Of a DNA stretch of 64,000 nucleotides, positions 54,429 to 63,602 are shown in pieces. The first letter of the stretch is position 1, and every line of letters starts with the position of its first letter. Made by a program: the position numbers and the translations under genes. Under the pieces are notes generated by a model. That model ran no database searches. It saw only the letters and a list, made by a program, of their open reading frames with translations, and was not told where the DNA came from. The DNA is from Lacibacter sediminis (GTDB lineage Bacteria > Bacteroidota > Bacteroidia > Chitinophagales > Chitinophagaceae): NCBI RefSeq assembly GCF_014168535.1, contig NZ_CP060007.1, positions 558,001-622,000 of the forward strand, in the 5' to 3' direction.

Positions 54429-56261
54429 TTAAGCTTTTTTACTGTAAGTACGTTTGCGCCATTGCATGTAACCAAAACCAATCAGCAATACCAGTAATAC
54501 CGGCACTGCAATATTGATGAGCTGCCATTGCAACCGTTGATCACTCACTTTTTGCGGATTCAGTAAACGCAATGGTACATCTTTATTACGCAATGCCACA
54601 ATGCCTGCATTGCCCGTCATATATTCCAATGTGTTTTGCAGAAATGTTTTGTTGGCAAAACTACGTTCCTGCACACGACTGTAACCCATGGGAAAAGGTT
54701 CCTGCTTTGTAAAACTGTTCAGCACAACATCGCCATCTCCTATGATTAATTGTTGTGTGGGTTCATCTGGTTTTGTTTTAAACGAACCATATTCCTTCGT
54801 AAAGAACTGACGCATTTCTGCTGATGCACGATTACCGTAAAAGCTATTGAATTGCCCTTCGAGAAAAACAGCAACAGGCAAATTCTTTTTCGTGTAAAGA
54901 TTTACGTCCTGAATTGTTTGTAATTCCTGCAAGCTGATAATTGCGGGGGTGCTTACAAACTTTGCATTTTCGCTGGAAGTAAGCAGAATATTTTTAGTAA
55001 TGCCTTCTGCTTTAACTGTGTCAAGCGTATTGGTAAACAGGCTCAATACCGGTTCAAGATTTTTTGTGATGGGATGATTACCTGTTGCATTAAGCAAGGG
55101 ATAATAATTGAAAGGCACATCTGCCAACTGCGGCTGCCCCCCGGCGTTACCTACCACCAGCTTACTCAAATCGCATTGCTGATCCTGTAACAGATCACGG
55201 TTGATGCGCACACCATATTTGAACAACAAGTCATCAAGATTTAAACCTCGATCATAAGCAAGCGTTTGTGCAACAATTGCCAGACTGTCTTTTTCTGCAT
55301 GCAGCATATCCAAAAACCACAACACTTTGCCACCTTGCATAATGTACTGATCGATCTTCATCTTGGTTGAATCAGTAAAACCAATGGATGGTTTTACGAT
55401 CATCACCGCAGCAAACTCTTTTGGAATAACATTCGTTTTATTGAGGTCAACAAGCTGAAAGAGATAGTTAGCATCTAATGTTTGTACAAGGTCAAATGTT
55501 TCCGGTCCCATAGGTTGTCCGTTACCGGTTAAATAACCAATGAGTGGTTTTTGTTTACGTTGAATTTTTTCAATGGCGTCTGCAAACTTAAATTCAAGCA
55601 ATGCTTCAGCGTTGCTGATACTTTTTGCTTCATCAGTAACCAAGCTGCCGGTTAGCGGATCACGGCTGTATTCTGTTTTTCCGCTGAGCAGATCAACTGA
55701 AATAACTTTGTTTCCTCTTTTTACAAGTGCCGAAGGATAAATGACCCGTTGTGTTGTGGCCTCTTCCTTTTCCTGTACTTCCAAGGTATAAGGTAAGATG
55801 CCGAGACTCTTTAATGAGTCGCTCATCATTTGCTGAATAACTTCGTTTTCGAAATTTGGATTAGTTTGTTTGATACTGTCAACATTCACCCCATTCATCC
55901 GCAGTTCGTTGATCACTTCGCCCAACATGAAATTCTTTGCTTCATCGGTAAACATTTCATCAACCGATTTATAGTTTATCTGCAAACGGCTGCCGCTGTA
56001 TTCTCTCATTTCATTCAGCAGATCATTGGTGCTGTTGCGGAGTTTGCGGAACGATGAACGGAAATCACCTTTCAGGAATACATCAACTGTAATTGTTGTA
56101 TCAATATTTTTTAATAACGCTTTTGTTTGGGGTGATAGTGAATAACGTTCTTCACTTGTAAGATCCCAACGCAAACGAAGTGAGGCGGATAATACATTGA
56201 TCAGCACCAATGCTGCCAGTAATATGAACCAACCGTATTTCGTGGAAAATAGTTTTTTCAT
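54429..56261 (-). CDS. gldG: Gliding motility ABC transporter auxiliary protein GldG
   Basis: A 610-residue protein anchored by an N-terminal helix (about 11-28) and a C-terminal helix (about 580-600, ending in a basic tail). The large periplasmic part starts DLTSEERYSLSPQTKALLKNID, typical of GldG and related ABC-2 auxiliary proteins. With GldF (6 nt upstream) and the ATPase GldA it forms an ABC transporter connected with gliding in Flavobacteriia; gldA is not here. GldFG is not part of the T9SS core. Confidence 0.92.
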   Translation of the reverse strand: MKKLFSTKYGWFILLAALVLINVLSASLRLRWDLTSEERYSLSPQTKALLKNIDTTITVDVFLKGDFRSSFRKLRNSTNDLLNEMREYSGSRLQINYKSVDEMFTDEAKNFMLGEVINELRMNGVNVDSIKQTNPNFENEVIQQMMSDSLKSLGILPYTLEVQEKEEATTQRVIYPSALVKRGNKVISVDLLSGKTEYSRDPLTGSLVTDEAKSISNAEALLEFKFADAIEKIQRKQKPLIGYLTGNGQPMGPETFDLVQTLDANYLFQLVDLNKTNVIPKEFAAVMIVKPSIGFTDSTKMKIDQYIMQGGKVLWFLDMLHAEKDSLAIVAQTLAYDRGLNLDDLLFKYGVRINRDLLQDQQCDLSKLVVGNAGGQPQLADVPFNYYPLLNATGNHPITKNLEPVLSLFTNTLDTVKAEGITKNILLTSSENAKFVSTPAIISLQELQTIQDVNLYTKKNLPVAVFLEGQFNSFYGNRASAEMRQFFTKEYGSFKTKPDEPTQQLIIGDGDVVLNSFTKQEPFPMGYSRVQERSFANKTFLQNTLEYMTGNAGIVALRNKDVPLRLLNPQKVSDQRLQWQLINIAVPVLLVLLIGFGYMQWRKRTYSKKA

Positions 56262-56267
56262 GGGTGC

Positions 56268-56990
56268 TTATTTTTTCCTGCCGATACGCTGGGTGGTGAT
56301 GAAAAGGGTGAACAGGGTAATACTTAAAAAGTAGATCACATCACGGCTATCGATCACACCTTTTGATAAACTGCGGTAATGAAATTCCATACCCAGCATT
56401 TCAACTACATAATCGAAGCCTGTACCAGCGAGTTTACTCAATGCTGTAAAGCCACTATATAACACAAAACAGAAGAATGCACTCAATAAAAAAGCAACCA
56501 CAGGGTTGCCTGTGAAACTGCTACAACAAATGCCAATGGCAGTAAACGCAGCACACAAAAACAAAAGACCAATATAGGAGCCGATGATGCCGCCTAAATC
56601 AAGTGAAGTGCCGTCGGCACTCATGGCATTGATGGTGATGAGATAAGTAAGTGTTGGAAGTAATGCAATTAACACTACCAGCAATGATGCAATGTATTTC
56701 CCAAGAACTATTTGGCGGGTGGTTAACGGACGTGTAAACAAAATTTCCATTGTGCCTGCTCTCCACTCATCGGGGAAAAGGCGCATGGTAACTGCGGGGA
56801 TCAACAGCAATAATATGTAAGGAGAGAGGTTGAAGAAGTTTTCCAGTGTGGCATATCCGTAATCAAGAATGTTGAAACTGGAAAACACAAACAGGAACAA
56901 CCCGTTCAGCAAAAGAAAAAGAATGATGGTGATGTATCCCGTGAGATTGCTGAAAAACTGACGGAATTCTTTTTTGCAAATGGCCCACAT
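56268..56990 (-). CDS. gldF: Gliding motility ABC transporter permease GldF
   Basis: A 240-residue ABC-2 type permease with six hydrophobic segments and the conserved LFPDEWRAGTMEILFTRPLT loop. Start at ATG 56990 (MWAICKKEFRQFF), seven nt past a TATTTTTG element; the longer frame to 57074 would cross the promoter. It heads a series gldF-gldG-terC-murF/alr. Confidence 0.92.
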   Translation of the reverse strand: MWAICKKEFRQFFSNLTGYITIILFLLLNGLFLFVFSSFNILDYGYATLENFFNLSPYILLLLIPAVTMRLFPDEWRAGTMEILFTRPLTTRQIVLGKYIASLLVVLIALLPTLTYLITINAMSADGTSLDLGGIIGSYIGLLFLCAAFTAIGICCSSFTGNPVVAFLLSAFFCFVLYSGFTALSKLAGTGFDYVVEMLGMEFHYRSLSKGVIDSRDVIYFLSITLFTLFITTQRIGRKK

Positions 56991-56997
56991 AGAGCAG

Positions 56998-57005
56998 CAA
57001 AAATA
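56998..57005 (-). promoter_or_regulatory. -7 element of gldF, seven nt before ATG
   Basis: TATTTTTG on the minus strand, ending seven nt before ATG 56990; supports the short start and a minimal leader. Confidence 0.6.
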
Positions 57006-57204
57006 AAGGAAATAAACAGCTCTTGCAGAATCCGGTTTCAAATGAAGCGGAACAGTTGTGAGTGCAAGACGCACACTTGTAAAGTCTGTAAGGAAAACGG
57101 TCGGACATTGTTGTGATTTTTAAATATTAACTATTATCTTAAGATTTCCTTTGAAAGGCCGTCACTACCTACCTCTAAGAAGCTAGCTATAAAATCACCA
57201 AGGT

Positions 57205-59979
57205 ATGACTCAGCCAACTTTATCACTAACACTGGTATCCTGTTTCATCTATTTAAGCACCCATGCACAGGTTACAGGCGATTTTCAAAGTAGAAATGCA
57301 TCAGGCAACTGGAGCGATTTTAATTCATGGAATGTTTATAACGGTACATCATGGGCAGCTGCGACACCGGGGCAATTACCAACTTCAGCAACAGCCGTTT
57401 TTATTCAAAACGCACATACAATTATTGTTGATAATACAGTTTCTGTATGTAACGATTTGAATGTTTCCAGCGGCGGAAACACCGGCAGACTCGGATTTAC
57501 TGCGGCCGGAGTTTTGAATGTAAAAGGAACAATTACACTTAACAATTCAGCATCTAATTATTTCTCCCCTTGGGCTGCCGGAGGGAAGTTAATTATTTCG
57601 GGGTCGGGTAACCAAGCGATGATTGGGTTTACAGTATGGACTATTTTGGAAGACGTGGAAATCAATAAGCCTTCCGGGACTGTTACAATGGCTGGTTCCA
57701 ATGTATCAGTAAGTGGGGTACTTACACTAACAGTAGGAACTTTGAATATTGGAGCTGGCGGTTCGTTAACATTAAATGGCGCATCATTAGTTCGTACAGC
57801 CGGTTTTTTAACAGGAACAAATACCAGCGATCTTATTGTTACCGGCACAACAGGTGGAACGGTAGCTATTCCTCAATCTGGAAATATCTCGTTAAGGAAC
57901 GTAACCATTAATGGTACCAGGAAAGTTGTAATGAATGGAACAAATGACCTTAATTTAAGTGGGGCATTTACAATTGGTTCAACAGCAATTTTTGATAACG
58001 GTGGAGAAAGTCAATTACTGCAAAACACCGGAGGCAGTGTGGTTATCGATGGGAAATTTGTTACGAAAGATGTTGAGGGGTTTACGGGCACAAATGCCGC
58101 AATTCCGGGTATTACGCCGGTTCTAAATCCGGGTTGCACAATTGAATATGCTTTGCTGGGAAACCAAATTTTCAACGCAAGATCTGATTATAAAAACATC
58201 ACATTTTCAGGAAGCGGAAGTAAATTTTTAAGCAGCAGCTGTTCTCCTGCAGGAACAGTTTATATCACGGAGAATGCAGTTTTGGAAACGCTAAATTTTA
58301 CATTTGGTGATCTCACTACCAATCTCTCGATGGATGGTGGTCGTTTCAGACTGGCAGGTACAGGAACCAAACCCGATATTCGGGGAGCATATAATTTAAC
58401 GGGTGGAGTGATTGAATTTTTTGGAGGTACTCCATCAACCAATCAAACCATACGAGGTTCTTCAAGTATTTTTTATCATAGCATTGAAATCAACAGTCCC
58501 TATGTCGCAAATTCAAATGCAAACATCAATCTTAACGCTGGTGGAACTTTTACAATTAAAGGCGGGGCAGCATTTACAATAAACGATGAATCCATTACCG
58601 GGCAAACGGGAACTCAAACAGTAATAGTTGAAAGCGGCGCAACGTTCGTATGTGGAGATGCACATGGTTTTAGCGGTGGTGCAGGTATTACTTCAACTTC
58701 TATTCGTGCTGATGTTGAGAACATCATTCTAAGTTCAGGAAGTACAATTGAGTATTCAAGAGCTTCAGCCCAGGTTTTTTCCGCAAGAAACGATTACCAA
58801 AATGTAATCATCAGTGGTGGTGGAGAAAAGACATTGAATGGTCCATCCACAATTTACGGGACCCTGACGTTAACCAATGGGCTCGTTTCAACATCCTCAG
58901 CAAACCTGTTAACCTTAGAAGCTGCAGCCACATGTCCTGCGGGTGGTAACGCTTTGTCGTTTGTTAACGGGCCGCTGAAAAAAATCGGGAGCAGTGCATT
59001 TGTGTTCCCGGTTGGCAAACCTGAGGTGGCTGGCCCCACAGGTGGTGGATTCCGCTTGATCGGCATTTCTGCTCCGGCACAAATTTCAGATGCGTTTACA
59101 GCTGAGTTCATAGTGGGCAGTGCAACCGCATTGGGCCCTATCAGTGCTGCAATGAAAAGTGCAGGTCTTACCAGGGTCAGCAGGTGTGAGTATTGGAAAC
59201 TTGTTCGTACAAATGGCAATTCTATTGTAAATGTTACTCTTTCGTGGAATACAAGAAGTAACTGCAATGTTTCTTATGTTTCAAGTTTGCCTGACCTGGC
59301 AATTGCTCATTTCAATGAAACTGCAAATGAATGGGATGCTTTTGGGGCAGATGCATTCACAGGAAATACAACCGAAGGAACCGTTACATGGAACAATGTT
59401 TCCGCCTTTAGCCCATTCTCCCCGGCTAGCACGGATTTTCTCGAAAACCTTCTTCCGCTTGATGTTTCAGGTTTTAGTGCCAGGACACGAAAAATGGATG
59501 TCGCTATTGATTGGATGGTTATTAACAATGATGAGCAGGAAGAATTTATATTGGAACGGAGCAACGACGGGGCACACTTTGAAACCTTGAAAATAGTTCC
59601 AGCCAAAATAATTCTCTTTACTGCTGCGTATACCGAAGAGGATAAGCAGCCCTTAAATGGCTGGAACTATTATCGTTTGAGGGCATTCGACAAACTTGGT
59701 AAGGAAAAAGTATCACATACCATTAAGGTTTGGTTTGGGCGTGAGCAGCAAATCAGGATCAGCCCCAACCCGGCTTCAGAAAAAATTATTACCAGCTTTG
59801 CCGAGCCAAGCAGCATTTCCCAAATTGAACTTGTCAATATATCCGGTCGGGTGTTGCAACACATCCAAACCATACATTTTAATAACATAATCGATATATC
59901 TCACTTGCAAGCGGGAATATATTATCTCCGTATCTCAGGAAAGAACGGGCTTTCCACAAAAAGCTTTATTAAACAATAA
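57205..59979 (+). CDS. T9SS cargo protein with beta-helix-like body
   Basis: A 924-residue exported protein: signal peptide (ending STHAQ), a start resembling G8-type modules (GNWSDFNSWNVYNG, PTSATAVFIQNAHTIIV), a long Gly/Ser/Thr/Asn-rich region with many GxxxLNxxG-like strands (likely parallel beta-helix or beta-solenoid), an FN3-like domain (LPLDVSGFSAR ... FILERSNDGAHFETL) and a type A sorting domain (ISPNPASEKI ... TKSFIKQ). Likely a surface protein; function unknown. Its leader shares TTTG-AAGG-CACTACC-CTAAG words with the gene at 42243. Confidence 0.85.
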   Translation: MTQPTLSLTLVSCFIYLSTHAQVTGDFQSRNASGNWSDFNSWNVYNGTSWAAATPGQLPTSATAVFIQNAHTIIVDNTVSVCNDLNVSSGGNTGRLGFTAAGVLNVKGTITLNNSASNYFSPWAAGGKLIISGSGNQAMIGFTVWTILEDVEINKPSGTVTMAGSNVSVSGVLTLTVGTLNIGAGGSLTLNGASLVRTAGFLTGTNTSDLIVTGTTGGTVAIPQSGNISLRNVTINGTRKVVMNGTNDLNLSGAFTIGSTAIFDNGGESQLLQNTGGSVVIDGKFVTKDVEGFTGTNAAIPGITPVLNPGCTIEYALLGNQIFNARSDYKNITFSGSGSKFLSSSCSPAGTVYITENAVLETLNFTFGDLTTNLSMDGGRFRLAGTGTKPDIRGAYNLTGGVIEFFGGTPSTNQTIRGSSSIFYHSIEINSPYVANSNANINLNAGGTFTIKGGAAFTINDESITGQTGTQTVIVESGATFVCGDAHGFSGGAGITSTSIRADVENIILSSGSTIEYSRASAQVFSARNDYQNVIISGGGEKTLNGPSTIYGTLTLTNGLVSTSSANLLTLEAAATCPAGGNALSFVNGPLKKIGSSAFVFPVGKPEVAGPTGGGFRLIGISAPAQISDAFTAEFIVGSATALGPISAAMKSAGLTRVSRCEYWKLVRTNGNSIVNVTLSWNTRSNCNVSYVSSLPDLAIAHFNETANEWDAFGADAFTGNTTEGTVTWNNVSAFSPFSPASTDFLENLLPLDVSGFSARTRKMDVAIDWMVINNDEQEEFILERSNDGAHFETLKIVPAKIILFTAAYTEEDKQPLNGWNYYRLRAFDKLGKEKVSHTIKVWFGREQQIRISPNPASEKIITSFAEPSSISQIELVNISGRVLQHIQTIHFNNIIDISHLQAGIYYLRISGKNGLSTKSFIKQ

Positions 59980-59999
59980 AGACCCGAAACCAACTGCTG

Positions 60000-60031
60000 A
60001 AAAGCCCCTCCAAAAGAGGGGCTTTTATTTT
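60000..60031. terminator. Bidirectional terminator
   Basis: AAAAGCCCCTC-CAAAA-GAGGGGCTTTT, an 11-bp stem with T and A tails, between convergent genes. Confidence 0.9.
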
Positions 60032-60063
60032 TAAATCCATTCTTCTTGATCTAATCATAGTGA

Positions 60064-60396
60064 CTAAACCGCAAAACTTTCCCCACAGCCACAGGTGCGG
60101 CTTGCGTTAGGATTGTTGAAGTGAAAGCCTTTGCCATTAAGGCCGTCACTGAAATCCAAGGTGGTGTTATAGAGGTAAAGGAAGCTTTTCATATCCGTCA
60201 CCACTTTTACGCCGTTATCTTCAAATACCTGGTCGTTGGGTTTCGATTCATTATCAAAATCAAGCTTATAACTAAGTCCGCTGCAACCACCGCCAACTAC
60301 GCTTACACGGAGGAAATATGAATTGTCGCCGGTTACATTTGCCTGTTGCATCAGGTTTGCCACTTTTTCTTTTGCTTTATCGGTTACAAAAATCAT
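60064..60396 (-). CDS. Iron-sulfur cluster assembly accessory protein, IscA/ErpA type
   Basis: A 110-residue A-type carrier that delivers Fe-S clusters to apoproteins. The three ligand cysteines are visible: VVGGGCSGLSYKL and SRTCGCGESF. Start at ATG 60396; the longer frame to 60537 crosses the promoter. No other suf or isc genes are nearby. Confidence 0.93.
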   Translation of the reverse strand: MIFVTDKAKEKVANLMQQANVTGDNSYFLRVSVVGGGCSGLSYKLDFDNESKPNDQVFEDNGVKVVTDMKSFLYLYNTTLDFSDGLNGKGFHFNNPNASRTCGCGESFAV

Positions 60397-60458
60397 CGTC
60401 TTGTTTTTAAAAGATGAGCAATTGACGGGCCAATGCCAGTTGGCTGCCGTCTTGTCTG

Positions 60459-60466
60459 CAAAGTTA
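60459..60466 (-). promoter_or_regulatory. -7 element of the IscA-type gene
   Basis: TAACTTTG on the minus strand, 62 nt upstream of ATG 60396. No well-spaced TTG is seen. Confidence 0.45.
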
Positions 60467-60551
60467 GTCAAATTGCAAAACAGGGTAAGCTGGGTTTCTT
60501 TATAATGAACGAATAAGGGTTTGTAAATTGCTGCCAATTAATAACGAGCAC

Positions 60552-60953
60552 ATGAATAAAGTTGAGCATATAGGTATCGCTGTAAAAAACCTTGCGCTGT
60601 CCATTCCATTGTTTGAAAAGCTGTTGAATACTGTTTGTTATAAAACCGAATTGGTGGAAAGTGAACAGGTGAATACAGCTTTCTTTAAACAAGGCGAAAC
60701 GAAAATTGAATTACTGGAAAGTGCAGACTCCGATGGGGTGATCGCTAAGTTCATAGAAAAAAAGGGAGAGGGGATGCATCACATTGCATTTGGTGTGGAT
60801 GATATTGAAAGTGAAATGAAGCGTTTGCAGCAAGAGGGCTTCGTGTTATTGAACGAAAAGCCAAAGCACGGAGCTGATAATAAATTGGTTTGCTTCCTGC
60901 ATCCAAAATCAACAAACGGGGTATTGATTGAATTATGCCAGGAAAAAAAATAG
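60552..60953 (+). CDS. mce: Methylmalonyl-CoA epimerase
   Basis: A 133-residue vicinal-oxygen-chelate protein converting between (R)- and (S)-methylmalonyl-CoA. Metal ligands: His in VEHIGIAVKNL, His in GMHHIAFGVDD, Glu in VLIELCQ. Start at ATG 60552 (MNKVEHIGIAV). It supplies the mutase whose B12 subunit is encoded at 30864. Its last codons (A-rich) overlap a terminator acting on the opposite strand. Confidence 0.93.
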   Translation: MNKVEHIGIAVKNLALSIPLFEKLLNTVCYKTELVESEQVNTAFFKQGETKIELLESADSDGVIAKFIEKKGEGMHHIAFGVDDIESEMKRLQQEGFVLLNEKPKHGADNKLVCFLHPKSTNGVLIELCQEKK

Positions 60954-60970
60954 CTGCCTTTCAGCAGCTA
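60943..60970 (-). terminator. Minus-strand terminator overlapping the end of mce
   Basis: Read on the minus strand: TAGCTGC (60970-60964), loop TGAAAG, GCAGCTA (60957-60951), then eight T (60950-60943). It ends the T9SS gene at 60993 inside the mce stop region. Confidence 0.8.
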
Positions 60971-60992
60971 CTTTCATATTAGGATGTAAGCT

Positions 60993-62036
60993 TTACTGTT
61001 TAACGAACTGCAGATTCTCCATTACCTTTCCATTTTCAATTAGCTGCAGCAAATATAATCCGGCTGAGTAACCAGAGAGATTAATTTGTAAACGATTACC
61101 GCCAGTTGGGTTAATCATTTTTATTCTTGTTCCTTTTGCATCTATGATTTGTATTGTTTGTCCGGCTTTAAATGATTCTTTACCGTAAAGTTGAGTAACA
61201 TCTCCGACTGGATTTGGAAACACGCTGAGGTTTTTCCTGATCTGGTTATTAAAGCGAACGGTTTCCGAATATGTCATCTGTCCGGTAATATCAACTTGTT
61301 TCAAACGATAATAGTTATAACCGTTTTCTGGTTGTAGATCAAGGTGAGAATAAATACTGCGGCTGTTACTGTTCCCCTGGGCAGCAAGTTTGCCAATTTC
61401 TATCCATGTTTTTTGGTCACTGCTACGTTCAATAATGAAGGAAGAACTATTGTTTTCTACTAGTGTTGCCCACTCTAAACGAACGGTATATGGTTGCTTT
61501 TGTTCTGCTTTGAAATAATTAAAGGCAACGGACAAAACACCAGCACCTACATAAGGGTAAGATAACACCCAAGGACCGTTGATATCATTGTTGTTATGCC
61601 TCCAGACGTCTTCTCCTCCAATTTCAATTAATTCGGCGTCACCGTTACGGGCGTTGATAACCCCGCCAGAATAAATTTGTATAAAGCTCCATGCTGCCAG
61701 ACTCAGTTTCCCCGGAGAGCTAAAATCAAAGTCAAGTATTCCGCAAACAAAAATTTGTAGTCTTATGGCTGAGTAATCAAGATTGCCAGAAAGATTGATT
61801 TTTTTACCTGACGGGATGCAAACTATCTGATCTGCAGTAGGAACACCAATTGGACTCCATGAATTAGGATCATTCCAATCGCCCCCGGCTGGTGCAGATG
61901 GCACGGCAACTTTTGTGCAGTTGGTAGGCATGGTATTACACTTGGGATAAGGTGTAGGTGCATGAGGCCAATATGTTTGCGCTAATGAGAATAAACCTGA
62001 AAAAAGAAAAAAGAAAGCAAGTAAAAATTGTTTCAT
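60993..62036 (-). CDS. Small T9SS cargo protein with G8-like start
   Basis: A 347-residue exported protein: signal peptide (MKQFLLAFFFLFSGLFSLAQ), a G8-like module (GDWNDPNSWSPIGVPTADQIVCIPSG) similar to the start of the 924-residue protein at 57205, an FN3-like domain (SSFIIERSSDQKTWIEIGKL) and a type A sorting domain (LSVFPNPVGDVTQ ... MENLQFVKQ). Likely secreted to the surface; function unknown. Confidence 0.85.
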   Translation of the reverse strand: MKQFLLAFFFLFSGLFSLAQTYWPHAPTPYPKCNTMPTNCTKVAVPSAPAGGDWNDPNSWSPIGVPTADQIVCIPSGKKINLSGNLDYSAIRLQIFVCGILDFDFSSPGKLSLAAWSFIQIYSGGVINARNGDAELIEIGGEDVWRHNNNDINGPWVLSYPYVGAGVLSVAFNYFKAEQKQPYTVRLEWATLVENNSSSFIIERSSDQKTWIEIGKLAAQGNSNSRSIYSHLDLQPENGYNYYRLKQVDITGQMTYSETVRFNNQIRKNLSVFPNPVGDVTQLYGKESFKAGQTIQIIDAKGTRIKMINPTGGNRLQINLSGYSAGLYLLQLIENGKVMENLQFVKQ

Positions 62037-62205
62037 GAGAAGTGAACCATTAATAAATAACGTAAACGGAATAAGTTAACGGTTCGTTTCAGGGGGATGG
62101 ATCACTTATAAGTGGGGCTGAATAGGTTGAGCGCTAAGTGATAATTCTTAAGGATCTTGGGTGGAAGACCGTAAAAATACTAATGATTCTGACTTATGCA
62201 AGCAT

Positions 62206-63483
62206 TCACGAAAGTATTTCTTCCATCTTCATGCTGCGGGAGCCTTTAATAAGGAGGTGCGTATTTGTAAACTGCTGGTTTTTAAACCAATCACGTGCTT
62301 CAGCTGAAGATTTAAAATTTTCAAAAGAATGAGAGATTTTGTTGAAATCACCCCCAACCAGCACCACCTTATGCCAGTTGAACTTTTGAATGAGATCAAT
62401 AATGTATTGATGTTCGGCAAGACTTGCTTCGCCTAACTCGGCCATAGCACCCAGCATTAGCACCTTTTTTTCAGCAGGAAGTTTAGCAAAATTCTCAATG
62501 GCCAGTTTCATGCTGCTGGGGTTAGCATTATATGCATCCAGAATGATCTTATTTGTTCCTGATTCGATCAATTGCGAACGACTGTTGGAGGGTTGGTAGG
62601 ATTCAATGGCTGCTTTGATCTTGTTTGGCGGAACCCTAAAATGAAGACCAACACAAACAGCGGCCAATACATTGGGCAGGTTATAATCGCCAACTAGATG
62701 GGTATTGATCAGGCCAATTTCGGGGGTACTGCTGATATTTACCTTAAGAAAAGGTTCGCTGCTGATAAGCTCGCCAGTAGTTAATGCATCATGTGTGCCA
62801 TAACTGACTTTATGCCCAATGCCTTCGCTCATCTCCAGCAGGTAGTCAAAATCGTTATTAATGAAAATGGTTCCCTTAGTTTCTCTGATATAGTCATACA
62901 ATTCGCCTTTCCCTTTTTTTACTCCTTCAATACCACCAAATCCTTCAAGATGCGCCTTACCAACATTATTAATAAGTCCATGAGTGGGTAATGCATATTT
63001 ACAATAACCGGCAATTTCCTTCTGATGGTTTGCACCCATCTCTATCACGGCAATTTCTGCATCTGCTTTAACTTTCAAAAGTGTAAGCGGAATGCCAATA
63101 TGGTTGTTGAGATTGCCTTCTGTTGTATATGTTTTAAAATGAGATGATAGTACAACATGGATCAACTCTTTCGTTGTAGTTTTTCCATTGCTGCCAGTAA
63201 TAGCAATAAAAGGGATTTTGAATTGTTGGCGATGATATTTAGACAGTTCTTGTAACGTGCTTAATACATCTTGAACAACTATTATACGATCATCAGCGCC
63301 CGATACCACCTGATCAACAATTGAATAAGCCGCACCTTTTTCAAGCGCTTGCAATGCAAATTGGTTGCCATTAAAGTTGTCGCCTTTCAAGGCAAAAAAC
63401 AGATCAGCTTCTTTCAGTTTACGTGTATCTGTTTGTACTGATGGGTGCTGGAGAAACAGTTGATAGAGTTCTTCGATACGCAT
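62206..63483 (-). CDS. murF: UDP-N-acetylmuramoyl-tripeptide--D-alanyl-D-alanine ligase
   Basis: A 425-residue Mur ligase completing the cytoplasmic pentapeptide precursor. P loop ITGSNGKTTTKE (about 95-106), GANHQKEI, the carbamyl-lysine region GVKKGKGELYDYI and DAYNANPSSMKLAI are all intact, unlike the fused copy at 50953. Start at ATG 63483, four nt past its -7 element. It follows gldJ, an order also known from Flavobacteriia, but a terminator and its own promoter lie between. Confidence 0.95.
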   Translation of the reverse strand: MRIEELYQLFLQHPSVQTDTRKLKEADLFFALKGDNFNGNQFALQALEKGAAYSIVDQVVSGADDRIIVVQDVLSTLQELSKYHRQQFKIPFIAITGSNGKTTTKELIHVVLSSHFKTYTTEGNLNNHIGIPLTLLKVKADAEIAVIEMGANHQKEIAGYCKYALPTHGLINNVGKAHLEGFGGIEGVKKGKGELYDYIRETKGTIFINNDFDYLLEMSEGIGHKVSYGTHDALTTGELISSEPFLKVNISSTPEIGLINTHLVGDYNLPNVLAAVCVGLHFRVPPNKIKAAIESYQPSNSRSQLIESGTNKIILDAYNANPSSMKLAIENFAKLPAEKKVLMLGAMAELGEASLAEHQYIIDLIQKFNWHKVVLVGGDFNKISHSFENFKSSAEARDWFKNQQFTNTHLLIKGSRSMKMEEILS

Positions 63484-63487
63484 AAGT

Positions 63488-63495
63488 CAAAGATA
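63488..63495 (-). promoter_or_regulatory. -7 element of murF, four nt before ATG
   Basis: TATCTTTG, then ACTT, then ATG 63483 on the minus strand; leader absent or nearly so. Confidence 0.65.
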
Positions 63496-63546
63496 GCAGT
63501 ATGATTATTTTGTAAGATTTATCCAACCGAATTTCTTTCTGTTGGT

Positions 63547-63581
63547 TACAAAAAGAAACCCCTCCGTTTTTCGGAGGGGTT
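63547..63581 (-). terminator. Terminator after gldJ
   Basis: On the minus strand AACCCCTCCG-AAAAA-CGGAGGGGTT, a perfect 10-bp stem, then TCTTTTTG; 22 nt past the gldJ stop codon. Confidence 0.85.
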
Positions 63582-63602
63582 AAATATCATCAAACGAAAA
63601 GA

